A stretch of DNA of 64,000 bases, taken from NCBI GenBank assembly GCA_027622975.1, contig JAQBVN010000001.1, positions 152,873 to 216,872 on the forward strand. Reading direction: 5' to 3'. Of this stretch, positions 53,597-61,121 are shown one piece after another. The DNA is from Bacteroidota bacterium (GTDB lineage Bacteria; Bacteroidota; Bacteroidia; Flavobacteriales_D; Sanyastnellaceae). The notes beneath the pieces were generated by a model. That model saw nothing but the letters and a program-made list of their open reading frames with translations, had not been told where the DNA came from and did not search any database. Every line of letters begins with the position of its first letter. Within the stretch, counting starts at the first letter, position 1. The position numbers and the translations under genes are program-made.

Positions 53597-53983
53597 ATGG
53601 AGTCTCGTTTTGATTTGACCTATCTCGATCAGGTGTTTCACGGCAATGAAGCCATGGTGGGACAGATTGTGACGCTTTTTCTCGAACAGGCGCCTCACAT
53701 TGGCAGTCAAATGACTCAATGCGTTCAAGAGAGTCGTTGGTCGGATCTTCATCCGCTGGCTCACAAGCTGAAGAGCAGTGTAAAAATGCTCGGTATTCAC
53801 GGGGTCTTGGGTCGCGTTCTCGAGCTGGAGCGCATCAGCAAGCTTCAAGGGGATAGCAAAGACATCCCGGCCATGGTCACTGACATTGTGACTGGTTTGC
53901 GAGCCGCTTGTGATGAACTTGCCGAAGCCTGGATTGGTCGCGGAGCGACATCCACTGGTTGGCAGGCCATGCGTCGGGCCTAA
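53597..53983 (+). CDS. Stand-alone Hpt (histidine phosphotransfer) protein
   Basis: 128 residues. A four-helix Hpt domain with the phospho-accepting His56 in HPLAHKLKSSVKMLG and the helix YLDQVFHGNEAMVGQIVTLF before it. Hpt proteins relay phosphate between receiver domains of hybrid kinases and response regulators. No kinase or receiver gene is adjacent; the nearest kinase is the orphan at 43074. The frame opens at 53453 in overlap with galE, but ATG 53597 starts the domain. The last residues (RGATSTGWQAMRRA) are a polar tail, followed directly by tandem repeats. Confidence 0.88.
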   Translation: MESRFDLTYLDQVFHGNEAMVGQIVTLFLEQAPHIGSQMTQCVQESRWSDLHPLAHKLKSSVKMLGIHGVLGRVLELERISKLQGDSKDIPAMVTDIVTGLRAACDELAEAWIGRGATSTGWQAMRRA

Positions 53984-53986
53984 CCA

Positions 53987-54019
53987 CGGCGTTTTCCGCG
54001 GCGTTTTCCGCGGCGTTTT
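53987..54019. repeat. 12-bp tandem repeat, nearly three copies
   Basis: CGGCGTTTTCCG at 53987-53998 and 53999-54010, then a partial third copy CGGCGTTTT at 54011-54019. It begins 4 bp after the Hpt stop codon. Confidence 0.9.
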
Positions 54020-54046
54020 GGTCCGCTTCCAGTCGATTGACACAAC

Positions 54047-54104
54047 TTCCCTTCGCGTTGCTTCTTTTCCCTTCGCGTTGCTTCTTTTCCCTTCGCGTTG
54101 CTTC
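54047..54104. repeat. Three-copy 20-bp tandem repeat
   Basis: TTCCCTTCGCGTTGCTTCTT at 54047-54066 and 54067-54086, then 18 of 20 bases at 54087-54104. It lies in the 233-bp gap between the Hpt and DUF4301 genes. Its sequence is unrelated to the galE-end repeat, but unit length and copy number are the same. Confidence 0.93.
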
Positions 54105-54204
54105 ACGGCATTGGCAGACACTCTTCGTCGGAGAGAGAGGGTTTGCAAGGGAGGTTTCGGGTTTTAGGCCCGAAAGTTCCCGCATCATTCCTCTGATTTA
54201 TGGC

Positions 54205-54212
54205 TAAGTTTG
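54205..54212 (+). promoter_or_regulatory. Putative -7 element (TAAGTTTG) before the DUF4301 gene
   Basis: Exact TAnnTTTG match, 4 nt before the ATG at 54217. Confidence 0.42.
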
Positions 54213-54216
54213 AGCC

Positions 54217-55605
54217 ATGGATGATTGCGCCAAACATCACCTTGCACTTTCACTTGAGGAGGCCCAATCCTTGCTTTCCTCACCCATGGTTTCCCTTTCT
54301 GTGGATTCTCCTTGCACAACGGAGCATGGCATCGAAGTTTGGACGGAAGAAGAATTGAACAGGCGGTGCGACCAATATGCTCAGAATCCGCCAGAATGCG
54401 GCCTGTGGGTTCCTGCTTCTGGTGCAGCCAGTCGCATGTTCAGGCCTGTGGAGGATGATTTGAGCGTGGTGGTTGACATGTGGGCCCACAGACATTCCTA
54501 CGGCTTGGGGTTGATGTGGGAGCGACAGATGAAGGAAATGGACGGTGCTTCGGAGGACCCAGAGATCTTGCGTCTGGCGTTGATGACGTGCATGGAAGGG
54601 GGGGACTTACCCAAGGGATTGGTGCCTTTTCATGGGGCAGGCGATCAATCTGAGATTGAAACGGCCCTGGAGGCACATGTTCGATTCTGGCATCACGAAA
54701 TGGGCGGTGGGGATGTGTGGTTCACGGTGCCTCCGACGTGGAGATTCGCCATGGAAGAGCATCTCGCTGCTCATCCCTCCGTGGCATCTTCGGAAATCCG
54801 CATCCACATGCAACTTCAAGATTCAGACACCGACACTCCGGTTCTGACGGCGAATGGTGATTGGTTTCGAAGGGAGGATGGTACAGTGCTCCGTCGCCCT
54901 GGTGGGCATGGTGCTTTGATTACCAATTTGGAGACCTTGAGCGTCCCCATGGTTGTCATTCGAAACATTGACAATGCACCCTCTCCCTTCCAGTCCCTCT
55001 TGCGCAGACGCTGGACGCGAGCAATGGTTCAGGCCATGGAAGAATGGCGACGCGAACGAGAGGCGCTTGTCAGTGCGCTAGAATCAGAAGAATCTTCGTC
55101 TTCTTCTTCTCGGCGTGAAAGGGCTGAGTCCTGGTTGTCGGATCAATTCAAGGATGCCGGGGTTTTGCGAGACATGTCTCATGCGGATTTGATGGATTGG
55201 CTGACGCGTCCGATGCGTCTTGTGGCGGTAGTGCGCAATGAAGGCCAACCAGGAGGAGGCCCATGTTGGGTTCATGCCCAGAACGATGAGCATGGCATGA
55301 TTCGACGACAAATCGTCGAAGCCATTGAATTTGATGTCGACCAGCATTCGATTCTGGAGAAAGCGACCCATTTCAACCCAGTGGACATGGTTTGTGTTCC
55401 AGGCAATCAGCCATTGGTCAAGTTCATGGATCGTTCTCGCTTCATGGTGGCCAAAAAGCAGGTGCAAGGTGTCGATGCCCGGGTCTTGGAGTATCCAGGA
55501 TTGTGGAACGGTGCCATGTCCGGTTGGTTAACTCGCTTTGTGGAGATTCCTTCGGCTTGCTTTCAGCCTGTCAAGACAGTGCTTGATTTGAGAGATCGGC
55601 ATTGA
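54217..55605 (+). CDS. DUF4301 family protein
   Basis: 462 residues. LWVPASGAASRMFRPVEDD and LPKGLVPFHGAG match the conserved start of DUF4301 proteins, whose Gly-rich loop and later ALITNLETLS and VVIRNIDNA suggest a nucleotidyltransferase-like fold. The C-terminal half has VAVVRNEGQPGGGPCWV and DRSRFMVAKKQVQG. Function is unknown; the family is widespread in Bacteroidota. A Ser/Glu-rich insertion (about residues 285-305) is low complexity. It is monocistronic and convergent with the type A cargo gene. Confidence 0.87.
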   Translation: MDDCAKHHLALSLEEAQSLLSSPMVSLSVDSPCTTEHGIEVWTEEELNRRCDQYAQNPPECGLWVPASGAASRMFRPVEDDLSVVVDMWAHRHSYGLGLMWERQMKEMDGASEDPEILRLALMTCMEGGDLPKGLVPFHGAGDQSEIETALEAHVRFWHHEMGGGDVWFTVPPTWRFAMEEHLAAHPSVASSEIRIHMQLQDSDTDTPVLTANGDWFRREDGTVLRRPGGHGALITNLETLSVPMVVIRNIDNAPSPFQSLLRRRWTRAMVQAMEEWRREREALVSALESEESSSSSSRRERAESWLSDQFKDAGVLRDMSHADLMDWLTRPMRLVAVVRNEGQPGGGPCWVHAQNDEHGMIRRQIVEAIEFDVDQHSILEKATHFNPVDMVCVPGNQPLVKFMDRSRFMVAKKQVQGVDARVLEYPGLWNGAMSGWLTRFVEIPSACFQPVKTVLDLRDRH

Positions 55606-55634
55606 TGGGTCTCTCTTCAGACCCTAGAATGCAA

Positions 55635-55663
55635 AACAGCCCAAGCACGAGGCTTGGGCTGTT
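55635..55663 (-). terminator. Hairpin terminator between convergent genes
   Basis: A perfect 12-bp stem, AACAGCCCAAGC with GCTTGGGCTGTT, and loop ACGAG. It lies 29 bp past the stop of the type A cargo gene on the minus strand and 30 bp past the DUF4301 stop, so it may serve both. T-runs are short. Confidence 0.7.
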
Positions 55664-55691
55664 GAGGATCAATGACAAGTGAGGCGAGCGC

Positions 55692-56981
55692 TTAGCGCTT
55701 CATCACTGTGATGTTCTTTACTTCTGTTCCTTGGATGACGCGAAGAGCGTAGTATCCGGGACGTGTGATTTCGCGGGTGTTGAAGGTGACTTGACCTTCG
55801 TGATCTTTCACGTTCACCAATTCAGAACGCAACACGTTTCCTGAGAAGTCGAGCAACTGCACAATGGCTTTTTCTTCCTTGGCACCTTCGAGACGAATGT
55901 TCAAACGATCTGCAAAAGGATTGGGGTACGTGATGACCTTGGTGTCCATGAGTTCCTCACGAGCTTCAACATCGTTAGACTCTGCGATGTAGGCCGTGAA
56001 CTCTACGTTGGCATCTTGAGGCGCGCCATTCAAGCGACAGGTGCCTATGCGGTCGTTGGAGTTGTTGTACAATGAGATGCGACGGTCACGGATGGTTTTG
56101 ATTCCAAACATGTAGGTCTCGCCAGCTTCCACACGAACTTCCATGGGGATAATTAGTTCACCATTTTGGATGTTGCGTGAGCTGATTTCTTGGGCGTACA
56201 AGGTTTGGCTTCCGTCGGCTGTGCGAACAAAGAAGCGTCCTGTGAAGTCTCCAAATGAACCTTGCACCTTGATGGAAATCATGTCCAAGACACCACGTGA
56301 GCAAGCGGAAAAGGTTTGAGTGACATTGTGGCCCGTGGTGGTCAAACGGAATCGACCGTTGTGCCCATTGACGTCCACTTTGCATTGACCTTCCATGCCA
56401 CGGTTTTGAGGAGCAACATCCCCAGCGCGGCCAAAGTCAATCGCTTCGTCAGCCTCTACCACGTCGTGTGACTTGAAGCCAAAGGTTGCAGAAAGTTCGC
56501 CACGAATGGGTTCACCATCCTTGAACAAGCTTCCCATGGGGCCTTGGAGGTAGCGAAGGGCCAATGGGTAACCTTCAGGCGCGCTGATCATCAAAGAGTA
56601 AGTGGCACCGTTTTTCACGGGTGCACTCAAATCCAAGGAGACACTGGATTCTTTGATGTCTGCCTGTGTAAAGCGGGTCAAATCCAAGACTTCACCACGG
56701 TTGTCCCGGAGTTCAACGAGGAAAGCAGCCCCTGGGGAGGCATTTTTCAAATTCAAGGTTACGTTTTGGAGTGCACCGTCCGTGCAAGCTCTGAAAGTTT
56801 GTGTTGCAACAGCGCCTTGAAAGCCGAGGGTACGGTCTGAAGTGGCTACTTTGTGAACACAGTCAAAAGGATTGGCAACAGCGTCGTTTTGGGCTGCAGT
56901 CAAAGCAGATTCTTGTGCGAAGAGGCTGCCGGCAAACATTGTGGCCGCGAGGGCGACAAAAGAGGTAGTAAGATTTTTCAT
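55692..56981 (-). CDS. Secreted protein with T9SS type A sorting domain
   Basis: 429 residues with a signal peptide (MKNLTTSFVALAATMFAGSL, then FAQ). Two similar beta-sandwich units follow, roughly residues 35-175 and 195-335; both contain a TQTFRAC/TQTFSAC segment and an ATYSLMI/ETYMFGI strand. The last 80 residues are a type A sorting domain: VITYPNPFADRLNIRLEG, YYALRVIQGTEVKNITVMKR. It should be exported through T9SS and processed by PorU. Function of the repeated units is unknown. The frame extends to 57047; ATG 56981 begins the signal. Confidence 0.92.
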   Translation of the reverse strand: MKNLTTSFVALAATMFAGSLFAQESALTAAQNDAVANPFDCVHKVATSDRTLGFQGAVATQTFRACTDGALQNVTLNLKNASPGAAFLVELRDNRGEVLDLTRFTQADIKESSVSLDLSAPVKNGATYSLMISAPEGYPLALRYLQGPMGSLFKDGEPIRGELSATFGFKSHDVVEADEAIDFGRAGDVAPQNRGMEGQCKVDVNGHNGRFRLTTTGHNVTQTFSACSRGVLDMISIKVQGSFGDFTGRFFVRTADGSQTLYAQEISSRNIQNGELIIPMEVRVEAGETYMFGIKTIRDRRISLYNNSNDRIGTCRLNGAPQDANVEFTAYIAESNDVEAREELMDTKVITYPNPFADRLNIRLEGAKEEKAIVQLLDFSGNVLRSELVNVKDHEGQVTFNTREITRPGYYALRVIQGTEVKNITVMKR

Positions 56982-57063
56982 CGTAACAGAGATGAGAGGG
57001 TTGATTGTTTTCCCGCTCTTACGCCACCCCATGTCGTGGGGTTTCATTTCCTCGAAAAAAAAA

Positions 57064-57684
57064 TCAAAGCGCGAGGAAGGTAGCTCCCTCCGGTGCCTCT
57101 TGCTCGGGGTTGTTGGTTGCCACCACCATCATGACAGAGGGAGCCAACACTGTCATGGCATGCCTTACCCAAGAGATGCCCTCTGCGTCGAGGTTGGACG
57201 TTGGCTCATCCAGCAACACCACGTCTACATCGGTTCCCAAAGCCAACGCCAAGTGCAGTCGTTGCTGCTGTCCGGAACTCCAATGGGACAGGGGAAGTGA
57301 GGGGTCGACGTTCAGTCCAGAAGATGTCAACAAGGCATCCCAGCCCAAACCTTGAAGCCGCGATGTCATGAAATGGCCATGAAAAATCAGGGCTTCGCCT
57401 AAAGTCAAGTGCCTCGGGATGCCGGCCCATGGCGCTGCGAGCGAGCAACACGTCATCCAATCCGCCCCCTCTCGTCGTTGCCCTTTGAGATTGAATGAGA
57501 GCGTACCTTCATCTGGGGCCAGCTGTCCTGCCAACAATTTCAGGGTGGAACTTTTGCCTGAACCATTGGCCCCCAAAATGGCGGTCGTGCCTTCAAGGGT
57601 CCATTGAGCGCGATCCCATACCAATCTATTTCCCCTTCGCAGGGTTAAGTCGCGGGCTTGGAAATACGTCGCTGCCGAGTTCAT
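57064..57684 (-). CDS. ABC transporter ATPase (CcmA-like)
   Basis: 206 residues. Walker A ILGANGSGKSSTLKLLAG, an unusual signature LSHWSSGQQQRLHLALAL (SSGQQQ in place of LSGGQ), and Walker B VVLLDEPTSNLD. The expected H-loop His is not obvious: the segment reads VMMVVATNNPEQE, with Asn at that place. It follows lpxA by 28 bp in the leftward lipid A unit. No permease is adjacent. An envelope export role is inferred from context only. Confidence 0.85.
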   Translation of the reverse strand: MNSAATYFQARDLTLRRGNRLVWDRAQWTLEGTTAILGANGSGKSSTLKLLAGQLAPDEGTLSFNLKGQRREGADWMTCCSLAAPWAGIPRHLTLGEALIFHGHFMTSRLQGLGWDALLTSSGLNVDPSLPLSHWSSGQQQRLHLALALGTDVDVVLLDEPTSNLDAEGISWVRHAMTVLAPSVMMVVATNNPEQEAPEGATFLAL

Positions 57685-57712
57685 GTTGTCACTGTTGGGG
57701 ACAAGTCTGGGC

Positions 57713-58507
57713 TCAAAAGGGTCCCCGGATGATGCCCTTGTCGGAGGCGCGAATGAACGCCATGACCGTTTCTTTGTCTTCAGACGTTGGACATTCGAGT
57801 TCTGCAGCCTTCACGGCTTGAGACATGTTGTTGTTTAAGACGTACAATGTTCGATAGATGTCTTCAATTGCTTGGATGCGGTCAATGTCAAACCCTCGAC
57901 GCCTCAAGCCAATACCGTTGATTCCGATGTAGCTCAGCGGTTCTCGGGCAGCCTTGATGAATGGTGGGACATTTTTTCGAACCAACGACCCGCCGGCGAT
58001 GAAAGCGTGCTCACCAATGCGAACAAATTGTTGAATGCCCACCATGCCTTCAATGATGACAAAATCTTCAATGACCACGTGACCTGCAACGTTGACAGAA
58101 TTGGCCAAAATCACGTGGTTGCCAACTTGGACGTCATGGGCGATGTGCACATATGCCATGATAAGGCAATCACTGCCAATCCTGGTCACGTGTTTGTCAG
58201 TGGTGGCTTTGTGAACCGTCACGCATTCACGAATGGACGTTCGATCACCAATTTCGACTGAGGTTGGTTCGCCGGCATATTTCAAGTCTTGAGAGTCGGC
58301 ACCCACAACAGATCCCGGAAAAAACTTGCATTCTTTCCCAGCTTGGGTTCTCTCAAGAATTGTGGCTTGGGGTCCTACCCATGTGCCCTCACCGAGTTTG
58401 ACGTGGGGCCCGACAAAGGCAAAGGCTTCCACCTTGACATGAGGGCCTAGTTCTGCATCGGGATGCACATAGGCAAGAGGGGAAATGGTAGCGGATTCGT
58501 GGATCAT
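57713..58507 (-). CDS. lpxA: Acyl-ACP--UDP-N-acetylglucosamine O-acyltransferase
   Basis: 264 residues. LpxA catalyses the first step of lipid A synthesis. Left-handed beta-helix hexapeptide repeats run from ISPLAYVHPDAELGPHVKV to about residue 190; the catalytic His lies in MAYVHIAHDVQVGNHVILAN. The C-terminal helical part (NGIGLRRRGFDIDRIQAIED) is typical. The frame is open to 58654 but homology begins at MIHESATISP. It lies 70 bp after lpxC/fabZ. Confidence 0.96.
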   Translation of the reverse strand: MIHESATISPLAYVHPDAELGPHVKVEAFAFVGPHVKLGEGTWVGPQATILERTQAGKECKFFPGSVVGADSQDLKYAGEPTSVEIGDRTSIRECVTVHKATTDKHVTRIGSDCLIMAYVHIAHDVQVGNHVILANSVNVAGHVVIEDFVIIEGMVGIQQFVRIGEHAFIAGGSLVRKNVPPFIKAAREPLSYIGINGIGLRRRGFDIDRIQAIEDIYRTLYVLNNNMSQAVKAAELECPTSEDKETVMAFIRASDKGIIRGPF

Positions 58508-58577
58508 GAAGGTTGGCAGAAAATAGACTTCGAAGTCTGGGCGTGGGAGATGGATACCGCCAGCATGAGGCTCAAGG

Positions 58578-59996
58578 TCAAACGTTGGTCTCAGCGCGGT
58601 CACGGATGACCTGCGCAAGCATCTCAGCCTCGGAAACGAGCTCACCGCGAACAAAGGCCCGGCCTTTCATGTTCACCAGTCCTCTTCGAATGGGAGACAT
58701 GAGTTGGAGGTGAAAAACAACGGTGTCCCCCGGCAGGACTTTCTGTTTGAATTTGACATTGTCAATTTTCATGAAGTACGTGGAGTAGTTCTCTGGATCC
58801 TCCACCTGAGAAAGTGCAAAAATACCCCCCACTTGGGCCATGGCTTCGACCTGAAGCACACCAGGCATGACTGGGTTGTTGGGAAAATGACCTTGGAAAA
58901 AAGGTTCATTCATCGTCACATTCTTCACGCCTGTGATGGCTTGATCGTTCATGTCCAAGATTCGATCCACCAACAGGAAAGGATAGCGGTGGGGAAGAAG
59001 TTTGGTGATGTCGTTGATGTCCATCAGAGAAGGTCGATCGAGCCTGAAATCCGGGAGGTCTTCTTGGGCTTGGATGTGCTTGACAATTTCCTTGGCAAAA
59101 GCCACGTTGGCGGCATGCCCAGGACGTGCCGCAAGCAAGTGTCCCTGAATGAACCGACCAGTCAAGGCCAAATCTCCGATGATGTCCAAGAGTTTGTGTC
59201 TTGCCGGCTCGTTGTCGAACCGCAATTCACTCGGATTCAGAACGCCTGGACGGTTGGCACTGCCGTGCAATCGACTGCGGCCCAAGGCCTTGGCAATCTC
59301 TTGCAATTCACCTTCATCATAGGCTCTTTCGGCAAGCACCACGGCGTTGTCAATGTCTCCGCCTTTGATGAGCCCTTGTTCGGCCAGCGCTGCAACTTCC
59401 TTCAAGAATACAAAGGTGCGGCATGACGCAATGTCCTGCCCAAACGCTTGGAGTGACTCGAGCCTTGCGTGTTGGGTGCCCAGGATGGGGCTCCGGTAAT
59501 CCACCATGACCGTTGCTTTGAAGTCAGGTGAATCCAAAGGGACAAGCAGCATCTCCACACCTTCGTCATTGCGGTAGCTGATGTTTTTCCGCACGCGGAA
59601 AAATTTTCGAGGAGCCTCGGGTTGAGGTTGACTCCCCAAGTCTTCAATCAAAGACAGAAACGGCTGGGAAGACCCGTCGAGGATGGGCACTTCCGGACCT
59701 TCGAGCATCAGGCGTGCGTTGTCGATGCCTGACGCATACAAAGCTGCGAGAAGGTGTTCTGTGGTGTGCACGGTGGCGTCGCCACTCTTCAGTGTTGTGC
59801 CTCTCCGAGTTTCAAACACGTTGGAGGCAAGTGCAATGACTTCAGGTTGACCTTCGAGGTCGGTACGCACGAAGACGTAGCCAGAATTGGGAGGGGCTGG
59901 TTGAATTGTGAGTTTGGCCTGTTCCCCAGTGTGAAGTCCTATGCCTTGCAAGGACCCTTCGGCAGCCAGTGTGTGCTGACAATCGGATGCAATCAT
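58578..59996 (-). CDS. lpxC/fabZ: Bifunctional UDP-3-O-acyl-GlcNAc deacetylase / 3-hydroxyacyl-ACP dehydratase
   Basis: 472 residues in two fused enzymes, the usual Bacteroidota arrangement. LpxC (about 1-310) is the zinc deacetylase that commits to lipid A: HTTEHLLAALYASGIDN and the C-terminal HKLLDIIGDLAL...GHLLAARPGH zinc/His region. FabZ (about 325-472) dehydrates hydroxyacyl-ACP: LLPHRYPFLLVDRIL and FFQGHFPNNPVMPGVLQVEA with its catalytic His and Glu. The fusion couples fatty acid and lipid A flux. TAGGTTTG lies 5 nt before the start; lpxD ends 15 bp upstream. Confidence 0.97.
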   Translation of the reverse strand: MIASDCQHTLAAEGSLQGIGLHTGEQAKLTIQPAPPNSGYVFVRTDLEGQPEVIALASNVFETRRGTTLKSGDATVHTTEHLLAALYASGIDNARLMLEGPEVPILDGSSQPFLSLIEDLGSQPQPEAPRKFFRVRKNISYRNDEGVEMLLVPLDSPDFKATVMVDYRSPILGTQHARLESLQAFGQDIASCRTFVFLKEVAALAEQGLIKGGDIDNAVVLAERAYDEGELQEIAKALGRSRLHGSANRPGVLNPSELRFDNEPARHKLLDIIGDLALTGRFIQGHLLAARPGHAANVAFAKEIVKHIQAQEDLPDFRLDRPSLMDINDITKLLPHRYPFLLVDRILDMNDQAITGVKNVTMNEPFFQGHFPNNPVMPGVLQVEAMAQVGGIFALSQVEDPENYSTYFMKIDNVKFKQKVLPGDTVVFHLQLMSPIRRGLVNMKGRAFVRGELVSEAEMLAQVIRDRAETNV

Positions 59997-60001
59997 GGCT
60001 G

Positions 60002-60009
60002 CAAACCTA
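60002..60009 (-). promoter_or_regulatory. Putative -7 element (TAGGTTTG) before lpxC/fabZ
   Basis: Exact TAnnTTTG match in the 15-bp lpxD-lpxC gap, 5 nt before the start. It would be an internal promoter of the lipid A unit. Confidence 0.35.
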
Positions 60010-60011
60010 CG

Positions 60012-61121
60012 TCAGTCCTTTGATTTGTAGGCTTGGGATTCTTGCAACGCGTCCTCAATGGCAGAGAGTCTCTCATTCAGAGGAATGCGGGCAAGCTTGC
60101 GTAAGGCAATCTGGTATTGCTGAAACGCCTTGACCGGTACGGCTGGATTCCCCTGATAAGCCAAACCTTCCTTCAATAGACTGGCCGAAACACCGGATTT
60201 GGCAGCAATTTTTGACCCATTGGCGATGGTCAAGTGACCTCCAATGCCTACTTGTCCACCGATCATGCAGCGCGAACCAATGGTCGTTGACCCCGCAATT
60301 CCTGTTTGTGCGGCAATGACGGTGGCTTCTCCAATGACGACGTTGTGCGCGACTTGAATGAGGTTGTCGAGTTTACAACCCTTTCGAAGAATGGTACTTC
60401 CCAAGGTGGCTCGATCAATGGTCGTGAGAGATCCGACATCGCAGTTGTCCTCGATGATCACGTTTCCCGTTTGGGGGACTTTGGCGTAGGTTCCATCAGC
60501 TTTGGGGGCAAACCCAAACCCGTCCGCACCCACAACAGCGCCTGATTGCAGGGTACAACGGTTGCCAATGACGCAACGATCCAACACCCTCGACCCGCTG
60601 TGTAACACTGTGTCGTTGCCGATTCGGACCTCCCTCCCAACGTGGGTGTGTGCGTGCAATTCGACCCGGTCACCAATCACAGCTCCCGATTCGATGACAA
60701 CAGCGGGTCCCACGTAACAATCGTCTCCCAGGGTCACGTCAGCATCAACCTGAGCGCTGGGATGAATTCCCACTTGGCGCTTCAAGATGGCGTCATACGC
60801 TTCGAGCAATCGGGCAAAGGCTCGGTAGGGGTCATCGACTTTGAGCAAGGATAATTCCGAAGGCAATGGTTGCACAGGAACAAAATCCTCACGCACGATG
60901 ACAACGCTAGCCTCTGTGAGATAGATAAATCTCTCGTATTCAGGGTTGGACAAAAAGGACACAGACCCGGGAGGGGCGGATTCAATTTTTGCCAATTTCC
61001 GGACACGGACGTCAGGGTTTCCGTGAACACTTCCATCCAGAAGGATTGCCAATTCTGAAGCGGTTCTTTCCAAGATGAGAAATTCAAAGGGGGTTGTTGA
61101 AGGGAGAACGCAAAAAACCAT
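60012..61121 (-). CDS. lpxD: UDP-3-O-acyl-glucosamine N-acyltransferase
   Basis: 369 residues from ATG 61121. LpxD adds the N-linked acyl chain in lipid A synthesis. An N-terminal uridine-binding domain (LAKIESAPPGSVSFLSNPEY) precedes a left-handed beta-helix with many hexapeptides (VGIHPSAQVDADVTLGDD) and the catalytic His in DNLIQVAHNVVIGEATVIA. ATG 61121 would overlap aroB by 38 bp; a TTG at 61073 (reading LERTASELAILLDG) lies 11 bp beyond the aroB stop and matches the usual LpxD N-terminus well, giving 353 residues. The choice of start is open. Confidence 0.93.
   Translation of the reverse strand: MVFCVLPSTTPFEFLILERTASELAILLDGSVHGNPDVRVRKLAKIESAPPGSVSFLSNPEYERFIYLTEASVVIVREDFVPVQPLPSELSLLKVDDPYRAFARLLEAYDAILKRQVGIHPSAQVDADVTLGDDCYVGPAVVIESGAVIGDRVELHAHTHVGREVRIGNDTVLHSGSRVLDRCVIGNRCTLQSGAVVGADGFGFAPKADGTYAKVPQTGNVIIEDNCDVGSLTTIDRATLGSTILRKGCKLDNLIQVAHNVVIGEATVIAAQTGIAGSTTIGSRCMIGGQVGIGGHLTIANGSKIAAKSGVSASLLKEGLAYQGNPAVPVKAFQQYQIALRKLARIPLNERLSAIEDALQESQAYKSKD

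Noticed and set aside
53558..54148. Minus-strand frame rich in Lys/Arg/Glu repeats over the tandem repeats
   Set aside because: The repetitive protein arises from translating the 12-bp and 20-bp DNA repeats and overlaps the Hpt gene in antisense.
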